A program made the position numbers and the translations under genes. A DNA stretch of 64,000 nt from Megalobrama amblycephala (taxonomy: Eukaryota > Chordata > Actinopteri > Cypriniformes > Xenocyprididae): positions 34,742,493 to 34,806,492 of the forward strand of contig NC_063061.1 in assembly GCF_018812025.1 (NCBI RefSeq). Direction: 5' to 3'. Position 1 is the stretch's first letter, and every line of letters starts with the position of its first letter. A model generated the notes under the pieces. The model did not search any database. It saw only the letters and a program-made list of their open reading frames with translations, and was not told the origin of the DNA. Of this stretch, positions 45,901 through 56,167 are shown piece by piece.

Positions 45901-47230
45901 TGACCAGAACAATGGGCGACGCATAGGGACTGCAGCTCTCTCTAATTACCTGAGTTTCCAACAATTGATTGATATGTGCCTTGACCACCTCATACTCGGA
46001 TGGAGGAATACGCCTGAACCGCTGCCTAACAGGGATGTCATCCAACAAGGGGATCTCATGGGATATCAAATTTGTGCATCCCAAATCCCCATCGTTCGCA
46101 GAGAACACAGGCACATACTTCTCCAGTAGTGCCCTGACCTTACCCTGTTCTTCTTCTGACAACACAGATAAGTCTAACATGGCTATCTGTTCTTGCACAG
46201 TAGGGGAAACCTGCACAAACTGTGTACTCACCTTAGCTGTAACAGTCTTAACTTCTGCGACCTCCGGGGGCAAACTAATCACATCAACCTTATTCACAGT
46301 GCCAATAACAGTGCTAGCGTACAATACCACATCTACAGTACCCACATTAACTACTGGCACATAAACTGTACCACCGTCCACCCTTAAGAGAGCAGGAGAG
46401 GCTAGCAAACCTACCGGTAGACCAGAAACTGGTGGTTCAAACAGTACTGTACCACTCGAATATTGCAATGAACAGGTTGCAGCAACCAATTTCATAGTGC
46501 CACCCAAGATGCGCCACGCCCGATGTCCCCGCACTCTAACTCGCCCTCCGCCATCTGAAACTGGCTGAACGTCAACCTGGTGGCAATGCTGTAAGGCCTG
46601 AAAAACAAAATTAGGGGCCTGTGATACCACTGGTAAGTCAAAGAGAGCTGTGCCATGCTGGCCAAAGAGCTCCCGGTAGCAGCGGCTCAGGATGTTCATA
46701 CCTAACACCCCAGGAACTTCTGCACACACACCACCGGGAGGATCTCTGACCACCAGTATGCCGCAGCCTGAAATTACTCGCCCACAGAGTTCCACATCTA
46801 ATTCCAAATAACCAACATAAGGAATTGAAAGGCCGTTTGCAGCTCGAAGTTGTAACCAATGACACGATCTAAGCTGTTCCTGACCCCACGACCCAAAATT
46901 TGTCCCAAACCAACTCTCAGTAATGGTGGACACCATAGAACCAGTGTCCACCAGGCAAGGTATCTGAGCCCCACCCATAGATACAATAAGCTGTGGACAA
47001 GTAGACATAAGGCGTGACATAAAATCAAAATCAGTTACAGTTTTGGAGCCTATCCTTTTCCCAACCAAATTGTGGCCCTGCAACTCGGTGGGAACTAGTT
47101 TTCCGACGGCTGCTCGGATGACTGTCCACCCCTCATTACGGCAGAATTCACACGGGCTGATGGTGAAGCAGATCTCCGCTCCCCATCGCAATCTCTGGCA
47201 AAATGGCCAGGTTGCTGACACCTTCTGCAA
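42923..47230 (-). CDS. Ty3/gypsy pol polyprotein (protease, RT, RNase H, integrase)
   Basis: An open frame of 1435 codons without defects. Aspartic protease motif CLVDTGSMVS at about residues 92-101. RT region about 400-610 with YRRLNSKTRKDAFPLPRIEE, GYNQVPVAE and the catalytic YLDDIVVFSS at about 553. RNase H about 690-810 with LEVDASQGGLGAVL, FTDNNPLSYL and NADALSR. Integrase begins with an HHCC zinc finger (HGHQG at about 963, CQECERC at about 992), then the D, D, E residues in LALDFTV (about 1024), IHSDQGRNF (about 1083) and GQCERFNR (about 1120). The C-terminus contains a GPY-like region (CKIQDLWSSVVYQV); no chromodomain is obvious. The first residues overlap gag and are probably reached by a -1 frameshift. 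Confidence 0.95.
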   Translation of the reverse strand: MQKVSATWPFCQRLRWGAEICFTISPCEFCRNEGWTVIRAAVGKLVPTELQGHNLVGKRIGSKTVTDFDFMSRLMSTCPQLIVSMGGAQIPCLVDTGSMVSTITESWFGTNFGSWGQEQLRSCHWLQLRAANGLSIPYVGYLELDVELCGRVISGCGILVVRDPPGGVCAEVPGVLGMNILSRCYRELFGQHGTALFDLPVVSQAPNFVFQALQHCHQVDVQPVSDGGGRVRVRGHRAWRILGGTMKLVAATCSLQYSSGTVLFEPPVSGLPVGLLASPALLRVDGGTVYVPVVNVGTVDVVLYASTVIGTVNKVDVISLPPEVAEVKTVTAKVSTQFVQVSPTVQEQIAMLDLSVLSEEEQGKVRALLEKYVPVFSANDGDLGCTNLISHEIPLLDDIPVRQRFRRIPPSEYEVVKAHINQLLETQVIRESCSPYASPIVLVKKKDGSLRMCVDYRRLNSKTRKDAFPLPRIEETLDSLAGARWFSTMDLASGYNQVPVAEGDKSKTAFCTPFGLFEWNRMPFGLCNAPSTFQRLMERLFGDQQCQSLLLYLDDIVVFSSSVDQHLSRMEVVLSRLQSEGLKAKLSKCAFFKREVHYLGHVISSDGVSTDPGKVEAVAQWRCPTSVAELRSFLGFASYYRRFVEGFAKLAAPLHRLVAQLANPKRPKQGVQEFAEAWSAECQFSFEGLKGKLTTAPVLAYADFSLPFILEVDASQGGLGAVLSQEQQGKVRPIAYGSRSLRPTERNTSNYSSMKLEFLALKWAMTEKFREYLLGHKCVVFTDNNPLSYLTSAKLGAMEQRWAAQLASFDFEIRYRSGRSNRNADALSRQNVSGTGVVNEFCPAVAVPVALQQAAQGGLVTSVNQVISFPCTSVSDMSAQQGADSVIGELLVFWRRKLPPTPEERKKLSRLAVILLRQWDRLVETDGVLYRRVLCSDGGEEIFQVLLPAAMKHDVLTQLHQQHGHQGVERTFQLVRQRCYWPGMSADITRWCQECERCQCAKGVPSAPGSFMGHLLAARPNEILALDFTVLEPSRSSLENVLVMNDVFTKYTLAVPTRDQRAETVAQVLVVEWFCKYGVPGRIHSDQGRNFESVLLQQLCSLYGVEKSRTTPYHPAGNGQCERFNRTLHDLLRTLPFSKKGDWPLCLPQVLFAYNTTPHQTTGESPYYLMFGQEPRLPVDFLLGRVQEPLAGSVHRWILEQQDRLQVAFESARERLGAAADRRKARHDQQVRGAPLKEGQLVYLRDHSVRGRCKIQDLWSSVVYQVVRAPKEGGAVYTIAPTMDLGKVKHVHRSLLKAQICQDLPTGLPDSPVAESLQPPEEGYDDDEEDLFVLVPETPQLGGRTRLQDIGPSLPQTSGVRQAVETPRVTEVEVGSQPVVLPSNSLEVGEVMVRRTGRRTAGQHSNLHHLPRTVGAGSVASIVSSTAGTLFRPWN

Positions 47231-48159
47231 ATTAAGTTAGCCTTAAATGGTCGCGAACGTGACTGAGAATTTTGAAGCTGAGCCACACTTTGGGTTAACT
47301 GATTTAATTGTTGTTGCTGCTTTCTAAGCATGTCCCGTAGTTCACTCATTTCTGACGTTGCTGAACCACTACTACTATTAACGTGCTGATGTCCCTGTAC
47401 CCCATATTGGATGCCATAAGCGGATGGAACAGACTGGCTCCGACCACGTACCCCCCCAGGCATGCCCTCTCTTTCCCAACGAAGAGCTTCGCTGCGAATG
47501 TCAAACAATGTGGCAGTGGGTTGACGACGCACCAATTGCTTAAGTTCACGCCGAAGAGCATAATCACTAACATACTCAACAAACTGATCTCTTAATAACA
47601 TTTCGGCGTTAGGCATGCCATGAGGTGACTGACTTTTAACCTTTTCAAGGAGACTCATCAGGGCCAGGGAGAACTCCACCAGCGTCTCCCCATCCCGTTG
47701 TCTTCTGGAAAAGAACGACTCCTGAAGTGCTACATAAGACTTTGTACAACCGTACAATTCACGCAATACCTGAATAATCTGATCTGGATCCTCCCTCTCG
47801 TTCCTCGATCGATAACGAATTTCTTCCCTCGCCTCTCCTTCCAGATGATCAAACAAGAAAAATGCCTGATCAGCTGTAGACAGATGGCGAAGCCGCATAC
47901 AGGCCTGAGCCTCCTCCACCCACTCATTGATGGCAATGCCCGACCGACCGCTAAACTTTGGACACTTGCGATCCCGAGGAACGAAAACAAACCGCTCCGC
48001 TGTCGATGCACCAGCACCAATAAGTGGGGGATTTTCAGCCACAGGAATAACATTAGATGGACCTGGCTGTGCAACAGCCACTGGCTCTTGCCGCAGCCTT
48101 TCGTTATCAGCTTTTAGTTGAGCTACCAAATCTCTTAACTCACGCAATTCGTCCTCCAT
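47095..48159 (-). CDS. Ty3/gypsy gag, 354 residues
   Basis: The start is taken at the ATG at 48159 (MEDELRELRDLVAQLKADNE), which opens a coiled coil; upstream codons in this frame lie in the leader. The middle part has the retrotransposon gag signature (CPKFSGRSGIAINEWVEEAQ; AFFLFDHLEGEAREEIRY). A CCHC zinc knuckle (CRRCQQPGHFARDC, about 47185-47225) lies near the C-terminus, for RNA packaging. The last 136 bases overlap pol in another frame, so pol is expected from ribosomal -1 shifting. The frame is unbroken. Confidence 0.92.
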   Translation of the reverse strand: MEDELRELRDLVAQLKADNERLRQEPVAVAQPGPSNVIPVAENPPLIGAGASTAERFVFVPRDRKCPKFSGRSGIAINEWVEEAQACMRLRHLSTADQAFFLFDHLEGEAREEIRYRSRNEREDPDQIIQVLRELYGCTKSYVALQESFFSRRQRDGETLVEFSLALMSLLEKVKSQSPHGMPNAEMLLRDQFVEYVSDYALRRELKQLVRRQPTATLFDIRSEALRWEREGMPGGVRGRSQSVPSAYGIQYGVQGHQHVNSSSGSATSEMSELRDMLRKQQQQLNQLTQSVAQLQNSQSRSRPFKANLICRRCQQPGHFARDCDGERRSASPSARVNSAVMRGGQSSEQPSEN

Positions 48160-48277
48160 ATCTGCAACTGCACACGCAAAGAGGGACTGCTGTTGTCTGG
48201 TTCCTACCAGGAGAGAAAAAAGAAAAGAAAAACAAATATACAAACAAAACTCACGTCTCTGTACTACAAGAGGGAAC

Positions 48278-48293
48278 CCTGCCGACTACGCCA
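48278..48293 (-). promoter_or_regulatory. Primer-binding site, tRNA-Ser type
   Basis: TGGCGTAGTCGGCAGG on the minus strand is fully complementary to the 3' end of vertebrate tRNA-Ser (CCTGCCGACTACGCCA). It starts three bases after the 5' LTR, where reverse transcription would begin. Confidence 0.85.
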
Positions 48294-48296
48294 GAA

Positions 48297-49944
48297 TGTG
48301 GCGGGGCGGTGTAATTTTGAGACACAAGCCCAAGGTTTTGTTCACTAATAATAAAGTCTGACTACGCCACCCTAAGGATTAACCCCAGGGAAAATACTCA
48401 AACCACCCAAATTGGGGAATATAGCACACAGGTTCGGTTCCCTCAAAATGAGGCCAGAGACATGAGTATAAAAAAAATACAAAATGTTTATTAATACAAA
48501 AGTTAATTAAAATACAAAACAATGAATCACAAAAAAATACACGAAACCCCACTTCAAACACAAATTACAAAAAGAGAAAAATATCAAACAAAACCAACTT
48601 GAGGTAGTATGTATTTGTATATGTATATGTAAAACAAAAACAGTAATACCAGCAGGGGCTGAGGCTCCCAACGGCTGGGATCAATGTAGAGTTTGGTTTC
48701 ACAAGAGCACACTTCCACACGCACACACACCCGTGCACTCTAATCACACTATCAAACACTCAAGGTGTACACCGCACACGATGAAGGAGAACCACCACCA
48801 CAAGGAGGGAGATCAAACCACCCGTGGGACCCCGCCTCCTGCAATAAATCAAAAAGAAAATAAATAACTTTGAAAATAAACTGGACAGAAAGGGCAATAT
48901 GAACATCAATGCAGCAACTCCTCACATAAGTGGTATCAACAAACAAAAGTGAGGAGAAGCAACAATGTAACCAAAAAATCAGATAGTTAATCACCTGAAA
49001 TTGTTACAAACACCAACTTCTATACAGTAAATCACCACACGATTTGAATTGCATTCATAGGTTAAACATGCACATGTCGACAGATTATAGTTTCACAAAA
49101 AAAAAAGATCAAAGCAATACAATCAAACAAATATCCACAAACTTAAAGAAAAAGAAAAAGAAAAAGGTTAAATGATTTAACCATGGTAACTAATAATGAA
49201 ATAAACCAAAACATGAAGCAGGGCACTAGAAAGGCACGTAATAGAATCAAACCAGCAGTCCCCTTTAATAAACGTTGATGACTTCGTCGGCGCGGCTGTA
49301 TGGACAGCCGCTCTTTTAACAGCGCGAAGACAGCAGCAAGAGCTCACGGCAGCAAACAATCACGGCAGCAAACAAATCACAGCATAGAACGAGAGGGAGA
49401 ATCCTACATTGAACAAAAGGAGATGTTAAAAAAGAATAATATTATGCTTACCCAGATATAAATTGCCTTTAAAACACTTACCATCAGGATATCACGCCGA
49501 ACAAAATGCTTCATAGGCACGGGCTTGTCACAGTCATACCCACCGCTACCATCATGGGGTACAAGAAGTCATATATACTGAATTAAGCAAGAAAAGATGT
49601 TAAATATACTATACTCACTTTATACTAACCACGCAACGAGCTATTAACATTGCATACCTGAGAGGCAAACAGTCATCAAACCCACTAAGCAGCACAAAAA
49701 GGAAAGCAGCACCGGACCATAAAACTGCACTCTAAATAAACACAGTTTTAGATTATGCACGCCAACAATTTCTAAGTCACCGTATTAAAACACAGCACAC
49801 TTACCCACAGCCACCGTCAACACAGCCAAAACAAAGGGGGAAAACGGACGTGACGCATCCCAGGTAACAGCCAATCGGCCTTTAAATAGGAAGTACTATT
49901 CACTGATAGGCAAACACTGCTGTCAATCACCTAATCCTGTTACA
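48297..49944 (-). repeat. 5' LTR of the Ty3/gypsy element, 1648 bp
   Basis: Minus-strand ends are TGTAACAGGATTAGG and CCGCCACA (TG...CA). Compared with the other LTR I see about five or six base changes and a few small indels: one fewer TATATG-type unit near 48620, one run shorter by a base or so, and loss of a short repeat near 49365. It should contain promoter and RNA start for the element. Confidence 0.93.
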
Positions 49945-50262
49945 TTTGTAACATCACTGTGGTTTACAAGTCTCTCCAGATTTGAACTGTTTTTAGTATG
50001 ACTCTCCTACACTGGTCGTCCTCTGTTTCACTGTCTGATCTGTGTTGAGCGTTACCTGGCAGTGGTTCATCCTGTAACCTTTCTGAAGTACAAACCTCTC
50101 AGATATAGAGTGATCTGCTGCACTGTGGTCTGGATAATTATTCTTGGCTCTTGTTTGTGTTGCATGTTCTATTTAGTTTCGCAAAACAGATATATACATA
50201 CATGGCTCTCGTCGATGCAGATGGCAATGGTCCTCTCCATCCAGTTGTTTTGTCTTGTGGCT

Positions 50263-50460
50263 GTTCCCTTTTGTGGGAACTATCGATGCTACGTCAGTGA
50301 CGTGATGGGAATCCTCTGCATTTTTGTATTCGTGAAGCACTATTGTATCCAACCAATGAGAGAACGTGACGTCAGAGGCGGGTGACGTCGCGGACCGGAA
50401 CCTATAAAGCATGCCCAGAAACAAAGAACGCTAGCTTCTGTTGTCTTCAGTAAGCGCTAT
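50263..50460 (+). repeat. Left inverted terminal repeat of DIRS 2
   Basis: Runs from GTTCCCTTTTGTGGGAACTA to CTTCAGTAAGCGCTAT. The inverse occurs at 56168-56394. It contains repeated CACGTCACTGACGT-like palindromes and CCTATAAAGC near 50401, a possible TATA box. Confidence 0.85.
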
Positions 50461-50558
50461 TTGTATCTTGTTTGTCTTATTTACTGTTGTTTGTCTACCA
50501 TCTCACCAAAAAGTGATCTCTTCGTCTGAGGACAAGAGTTTCCAGAAAGTGAAATAAG

Positions 50559-50629
<71 letters not shown>

Positions 50630-50630
<1 letters not shown>

Positions 50631-51480
50631 ACGGAAAGCCATTTTTCACTAAGTGTGCGCCTCCCTGCCCGCGATTCATCGTGGCGGGGGACACACACGA
50701 GATGTGTGTGAAGTGCCTGGGAGTTGAGCACGCACAGGCAGCTCTCGAGGGGGCTGTCTGTGTGCACTGTGAGAGGCTCACTCTCAGGACGCTGCGCTCA
50801 CGCCGAGCACTCTTTGAGGAGGGCGCCGCGGCGAGTGTTCCCCGCGGGTCTGGTCCCGCTGCTGCCGAGGCACAGCGAAGACTGCACTCGTGGGGTTCAC
50901 AAATGGATCTAGCAGAGGGGGGAGAGACGGGCTCTGCCTTATCGTTCCCCTTACCTGCTAGATCTAGTGTCTCTCCTTTGGTGGTGGAAGCACGCGCTGC
51001 GGTTTCTTCCCCCCAAAGGCAGGCACCGACACTGAATATATCTTCCTCCGAGGAGGTTGATATTGAAGGTGTCGAGGGTGGAGATGAGGGACCATCATCC
51101 TCATCTCCAGCCCATGAGGAGCTTATGGAGGTAGTGACCCGGGCAGTAGAAAAACTGAAAATAAGCTGGCCCGTGGAGGAAAGCGTTCAAAAAATTAAAA
51201 GGCTAGGTCACTACCCCAGCGTCGGGGACTGCCGTTCTTTCCCGACCTCCACACCAAGGTGTCGAGGTCGTGGAATAGACCCGTGCAGTACAGTGTCTTC
51301 AGCCCACAGACATCAATGTACAGCAATATCACTGGGCTGAAGCAACACGGTTATGGGGCGATGCCTCAGGTTGAGGAGACGCTTGCGAGCTATCTCTCGC
51401 CTGAGTCTGCATCGTCCCTGAAATCCCCGACGTTGCCCACCAGGCAACCGATCCTCCGAGGAGTGTCGGCCAGCACGTGA
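50630..51480 (+). pseudogene. DIRS 2 gag-like remnant
   Basis: The reading KCAPPCPRFIVAGDTHEMC with CVKCLG and CVHCE matches the cysteine-rich start of DIRS 1 gag, followed by an acidic, serine-rich region. No ATG is available in frame next to the (TA)n tract. The frame shifts near 51200-51225 (then FFPDLHTKVSRSW) and the sequence stops matching gag after PTLPTRQPILRG, where several hundred bases present in DIRS 1 are missing before RT begins. Confidence 0.75.
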
Positions 51481-53400
51481 TTCGCTTATCTGCCGGTGCG
51501 CCGCGTCAGATAAACAAGTCAAGTGCTCAAAAAACACCAGAGGCTGGTCTCGAGAGGCTGGTTCCCTTAGTAGAATTTTTGGAGGAATGGAAACGTCTTC
51601 CGAATATTTCAAAATGGGTGCTGCTCATGGTAGAACAGGGTTACAGAATTCAGTTCGGTTCTCGTCCGCCCAGGTTCAGTGGAGTGATTCACACAGTGGT
51701 AGCTCCAGAGCAGTCTCTGGTAATGGAACAAGAAGTTTTGACGCTTTTGCAAAAAGGGGCTATAGAACGGGTTCCCTCTCCCAGCAAAATGTCGGGCTTT
51801 TACAGCCGCTACTTCATTGTTCCAAAGAAGGATGGAAGGTTGCGTCCGATTCTAGATTTACGTATACTAAATCGATCTGTAAAGAAGTTGAAGTTCAAGA
51901 TGCTTACACTCAAACAGATTATTCCACAGATCAGATCCGAGGACTGGTTTGTGGCGATAGATCTGAAGGACGCATATTTTCACATATCCATCCATCCTTC
52001 TCACAGGAAGTTCCTCAGGTTTGCTTTCGGGGGCGAAGCATACCAATACAAAGTTCTTCCCTTCGGCCTATTATTATCACCCCGCACGTTCACGAAGTGC
52101 GTGGATGCAGCCTTGGCTCCTCTGAGACTCCGGGGCATCCACGTGCTGAACTATATCGACGATTGGTTGATTTTAGCTCAAACAGAACGTCTGGCAGCTC
52201 AACATCGAGATGTTGTGCCGTCGCACATGAAGAAGCTTGGGCTGAGGCTCAATGCCAAGAAAAGTGTGCTGGTTCCGAGTCAGGTTGCCAACTATCTTGG
52301 GGTAATCTGGGATTCGATCACGATGCGGGCGCAATTGTCTCCCGCTCGTGTGACGTCCATTCTCGGGGCCGTGAATGGGGTGAAGTTAGGCCGGTCACTC
52401 ACTGTAAAACAGTTTCAGAGACTGTTGGGTCTGATGGCAGCTGTGTCCAACGTTATTACTTTTGGCCTTCTGCACATGAGACCCTTACAGTGGTGGCTCA
52501 GGACCAAGGGGTTTTCTCCGAGGGGAAATCCTTTTCGCATGATCAAAGTCACGCGGCGGTGCCTTCGTGCTCTGGTCATGTGGAAAAAGCCTTGGTTCCT
52601 GTCCCAGGGACCCGTGTTGGGAACTTCATGTCGTCGCGTAATGCTTACGACAGATGCGTCCCTCACGGGCTGGGGAGCGATCATGAATGGTCGCTCAGCT
52701 CAAGGTCTTTGGGAGGTACACCAGGTCTCTTGGCACATAAATCGGCTGGAGATGCTGGCAGTGTTTCAGGCTCTGAAGCACTTCCTCCACGACCTGAGGG
52801 GCCACCATGTGTTTATTCAGACAGACAACACTACGGTGGTCTCCTACATAAATCACCAAGGGGGATTGCGGTCTCGTCCACTATGCAAATTAGTCAGTCG
52901 CATCCTCCTGTGGACCCAAGGGAAATTACTCTCGCTGAGGGTGGCGTATATTCCGGGGTATTTGAATATGGGGGCGGACGCTCTTTCGAGGCAGAGCGCG
53001 AGTCCGGGGAATGGAAGCTTCACTCCGAGGTAGTGGAGCTTATATGGAAAACATTCGGTCGAGTGGAAGTCGATCTCTTTGCCACAGAGGAGTCAACTCA
53101 TTGCCCTCTGTGGTACTCTCTGAGGCACACAGCTCCCCTGGGGTTGGATGCCATGATACAGAAGTGGCCGAGGTGACGCCTGTATGCTTTTCCCCCAGTC
53201 TCTCTGCTCCCGGGAGTTCTGGACAAAGTCCATCAGGAAGGGGTAGACTTAATATTGGTGGCTCCTTTCTGGCCAACGAGAATATGGTTTGCGGACCTAG
53301 TATCGCTTCTTCACGGCTCTCCTCTGGAGCTTCCAGTCAGACAGGATCTCCTGTCCCAAGCGGGCAGCATGATCTTACATCCCCGTCCAGAAATGTGAAA
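51477..53400 (+). pseudogene. DIRS 2 reverse transcriptase-RNase H
   Basis: One open frame to 53033 covers RT (YFIVPKKDGRLRPILDLR; IDLKDAYFHISIHP near 51962; YIDDWLILAQ near 52153) and RNase H (LTTDASLTGWGAIM near 52650; QTDNTTVVSYINHQGG near 52820; NMGADALSRQ near 52975). Near 53000-53015 a shift moves the downstream conserved block (VEVDLFATEESTHCP) to frame 2. An in-frame TGA at 53174-53176 then interrupts before LYAFPPVSLLPGVL. The catalytic RT-RH part is thus whole, while the C-terminal extension is broken. Confidence 0.85.
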
Positions 53401-53429
53401 ACTGTGGGCCTGGCCTCTGAGGGGGCAAG

Positions 53430-54400
53430 GCTCATAGAATCTGGTCTCCCAACCGAGGTTGTGGAGACCATCCTTCAGTCCAGAGCTCCATCTACAAGCA
53501 CGCTTTATATGTATAAGTGGAAGGTGTTCTCTACGTGGTGTAGTCATCATAGGGTGGACCCGGTCCATTCTTCTATCAGCTGTGTGCTTCAATTCCTTCA
53601 AGAAAAGCTTTCAGAAGGCTTAACTCATTCCACATTAAAAGTGTATGTTGCTGCTATTTCAGCCTATCATATTCCTATGGGTGGTGTCTCGGTAGGTCGA
53701 GACCCCTTAGTTGTTCGCTTCCTTCGTGGCGCACTGAGGTTGAGGCCTTCAGTACGCCCAAAATCTCCGACCTGGGACTTAGCCATTGTGTTACAAGGGT
53801 TGGCTGAGGCGCCCTTTGAACCTTTGGAAGATGTGTCAGATAAAATGCTCACATTGAAGACTGTGTTTTTACTGGCCATTTCATCCTTGAAAAGAATAGG
53901 TGACCTTCAAGCTCTTCGGTTTTACCATCATGTTTAGAGTTTGCTCAAGGCATGGTTAAGGCCTTTCTACATATAAGGCCTGGTTACATACCTAAGGTCC
54001 CCACTAGGGTCCCAGGTCCTATTGTTTTGGAGGCGTTTTATCCCCCTCCGTTCACTAAACCGGATCAGGAAAAACTTAATCTGCTGTGCCCTGTGAGGGC
54101 ATTGGATGCATATGTTCACAGAGCTGCCCTGTGGAGAAAGTCAGATCAACTATTTGTATGTTACGGGTCCCCGAGTCGAGGGGGCCCAGCGTCCAAGCAG
54201 AGGATGAGTAAATGGGTGGTTGAGGCCATCACATTGTCTAATAAAGCCCTAGGGCACCCGTGTCCTTTGGATGTCAGGGCACACTCAACTCGAGGTATGG
54301 TTGCTTCAAGAGCTCATATGTCAGGAGTTTCCTTGGCTGATATTTGTGGCGCTGCTGGATGGTCATCCCAGCACACCTTCATCAGATTTTATAATCTTAA
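53430..54400 (+). pseudogene. DIRS 2 tyrosine recombinase, frameshifted and interrupted
   Basis: The recombinase starts in frame 1 (TILQSRAPSTSTLYMYKW; LKVYVAAISAYHIP; R in LKRIGDLQAL near 53890). A one-base loss near 53922 moves the rest to frame 3 (GYIPKVPTRVPG; HSTR near 54282; nucleophile Y in FIRFYNL near 54385). Immediately after FIRFYNL the TTAA-flanked element is inserted, and the few native C-terminal codons resume at 55957. The frameshift alone should abolish the protein. Confidence 0.85.
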
Positions 54401-55952
54401 CCCTCTGGAGTCTGAGGCTGATTTGGGGCCTGGAGAAGTTTTGACATGTCCTGACATTTGTGCTTTTTTCAGTTGTTCATAAACATATTAATGACACAAG
54501 TGTCATTACACTGTATTCAGCACAAACTAGGCTACCATAATATGTGAGGAACATGTGTGTACATGTTTGTGTTTTTGAAGGAATAACGTTTATGCGTGGT
54601 TACTGAAAAAACAAAAAACTTAAGTCACTGATATAAGGCCAATAAAAGTATATTAAATCTGTGTTCACAAGACTTTTGGGTATTGAAGGTTATAGACTAG
54701 AGTTTTTGCTTCAAAATTATGTAAAAATTATGCTGACTACTCTTTCATTTATAACAATATACTGATTTAGTTTTTGTAAGACACTTTTTGCCAAGAAACA
54801 CGGTATGCGAGGAGGCGTGAATCTCCATGAATAATGGCTCATTCTCACCTGTGAAGACAAAAGAATTGAATAGTAATGACCTGAAAAGACTTGCATATTA
54901 ATGAGGCATTTCAGTCAGGTAGGCTGTGAAAAAAAACTTCTGTGATGTCTCAAGCTCATCATGGTATATGAAACATACAGAAAAATTGTATTACAATATA
55001 AAATAATGGTTTTATATTATACTTTAAAATATAATGTATTTCTGTGATGCAAAGAGTCTGAATATAGGCTTTTAGTTTAAAAGCATGCACATTTGGAGAA
55101 ATATAGGATTCTCATATGTTTATGTTAATTTTCTATACAGAGGAGTTATTTTTTTTTAATATTCATTGTTATCTCTATGAGCGCTGGTGTTTGCAATTCA
55201 TACTGCAGCCGGAGGGCGCTCTGTGCATTTTAGTCCAAAAATTCACCTAAGAAGAAGACGATATTCCATGAATGGTGTTTACCAATTCATACTACAGCCG
55301 GAGGGCGCTAAAGAAACAAAAACTCACTTAAAACTTATCAATAGAAGAAAACAAACAGGAATTTACTGAATGTCTTCCAGAGATCGCTAACCATGGCTTT
55401 TTCATCCAGATAAACAATTTTCAAGGCAATAAATACACGATTGAGATGATGAATGCATGTGTTGTCTCTGAATTTGCCTGTGAATAGCGCTGGCTCCGTG
55501 GGTGTGGCCGCATTAGTGGGTAATGAGCTGAATCACGGACTTCTGACATGGCTCTCTTTTCATACAGATTACATAAACACAGAATGTTTGTTTTCGATTT
55601 GACTTGCACGATTTAAAACCTGACATTTCAACGTTTTGTTAGACATAAGTATGAATTTTTTGTGATTAGTATTCACTAAGTTACACTTCATTTTCTGAGA
55701 ACTATCAGATTGGACTTCGTTCAGAGGGAGATGAGAGATCACGCATCATGTTAGTTTTCTTTATTTTACAAAAAGCACAACATTTTGTTTTTACTCTGAG
55801 TGTATACAAATAAAAGGAGATATTCTATAGTTTCAATTGATGTATTACTTATGTCTCTATGACAAAAAATGACAGAGTATTTTAAGTCTGTTTTGCTGCA
55901 ATGTGGAAAAAAACCTGCAAAACGCGCTGGCGCGTTTTTAGACCTCAGAGTG
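54401..55952. mobile_element. TTAA-flanked (piggyBac-like) non-autonomous element, copy 2, 1552 bp
   Basis: Both sides carry TTAA (54397-54400 and 55953-55956). The left end CCCTCTGGAGTCTGAGG and the right end CCTCAGAGTG are inverse-related tips. The interior matches the gap-truncated copy at 28305. A short internal direct repeat (ATTCATACTGCAGCCGGAGG and ATTCATACTACAGCCGGAGG) lies at 55196-55310, and a CTGGCGCG palindrome precedes the right end. No transposase is present. It sits in the recombinase gene of DIRS 2, so it arrived later. Confidence 0.88.
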
Positions 55953-56031
55953 TTAATGTGAGTAGTACTCCGAGTGCTTTGGTGTTACAAGATAGCAGCC
56001 AGGCACTCGGAGGCACGGCGTAGTTGGGACA

Positions 56032-56125
56032 GCGTTCCCATCACGTCACTGACATAGCGTCGATAGTTCCCACGAAAGGGAACGTCTTGGGTTACGAGTG
56101 TAACCCTTGTTCCCTAAGTAAGGGA
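56032..56125. repeat. Internal complementary region of DIRS 2
   Basis: The first half (TTCCCATCACGTCACTGACA to CGAAAGGGAAC) is the inverse of the left tip with a few mismatches. The second half (GTCTTGGGTTACGAGTGTAA to CTAAGTAAGGGAAC) is the inverse of the right tip. The plan is the same as in DIRS 1. Confidence 0.85.
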
Positions 56126-56167
56126 ACGAGACGCTACGTCACGTTGCCATACCTCCAGCATGCCTGT

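Larger units (their letters stand above)
41190..49944 (-). mobile_element. Full-length Ty3/gypsy LTR retrotransposon, 8755 bp
   Basis: Two nearly identical LTRs (41190-42859 and 48297-49944), a tRNA-Ser primer-binding site, a purine-rich tract, and open gag and pol frames in a -1 relation, all read on the minus strand. A 4-bp direct repeat TTTG (41186-41189 and 49945-49948) flanks the element. Domain order is gag, protease, RT, RNase H, integrase, typical of Ty3/gypsy. No envelope-like frame is seen. It lies inside GPCR copy 2. Intact frames and matching LTRs point to a very recent insertion that could still move. Confidence 0.95.

Noticed and set aside
43423..48314. Many plus-strand frames across the gypsy element
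   Set aside because: Antisense shadows of the intact gag and pol frames.
41190..49944. Endogenous retrovirus
   Set aside because: No envelope-like frame exists between pol and the 3' LTR, and the RT and integrase are of Ty3/gypsy type; a retrotransposon is the better call.
50495..50781. Two minus-strand frames rich in IY opposite the DIRS 2 leader
   Set aside because: They translate a (TA)n tract and the antisense of gag-like sequence.
51587..53176. 529-codon frame overlapping DIRS 2 RT
   Set aside because: Most of it is the wrong frame of RT-RH; only its last part (about 53015-53176) carries the genuine RT-RH extension.
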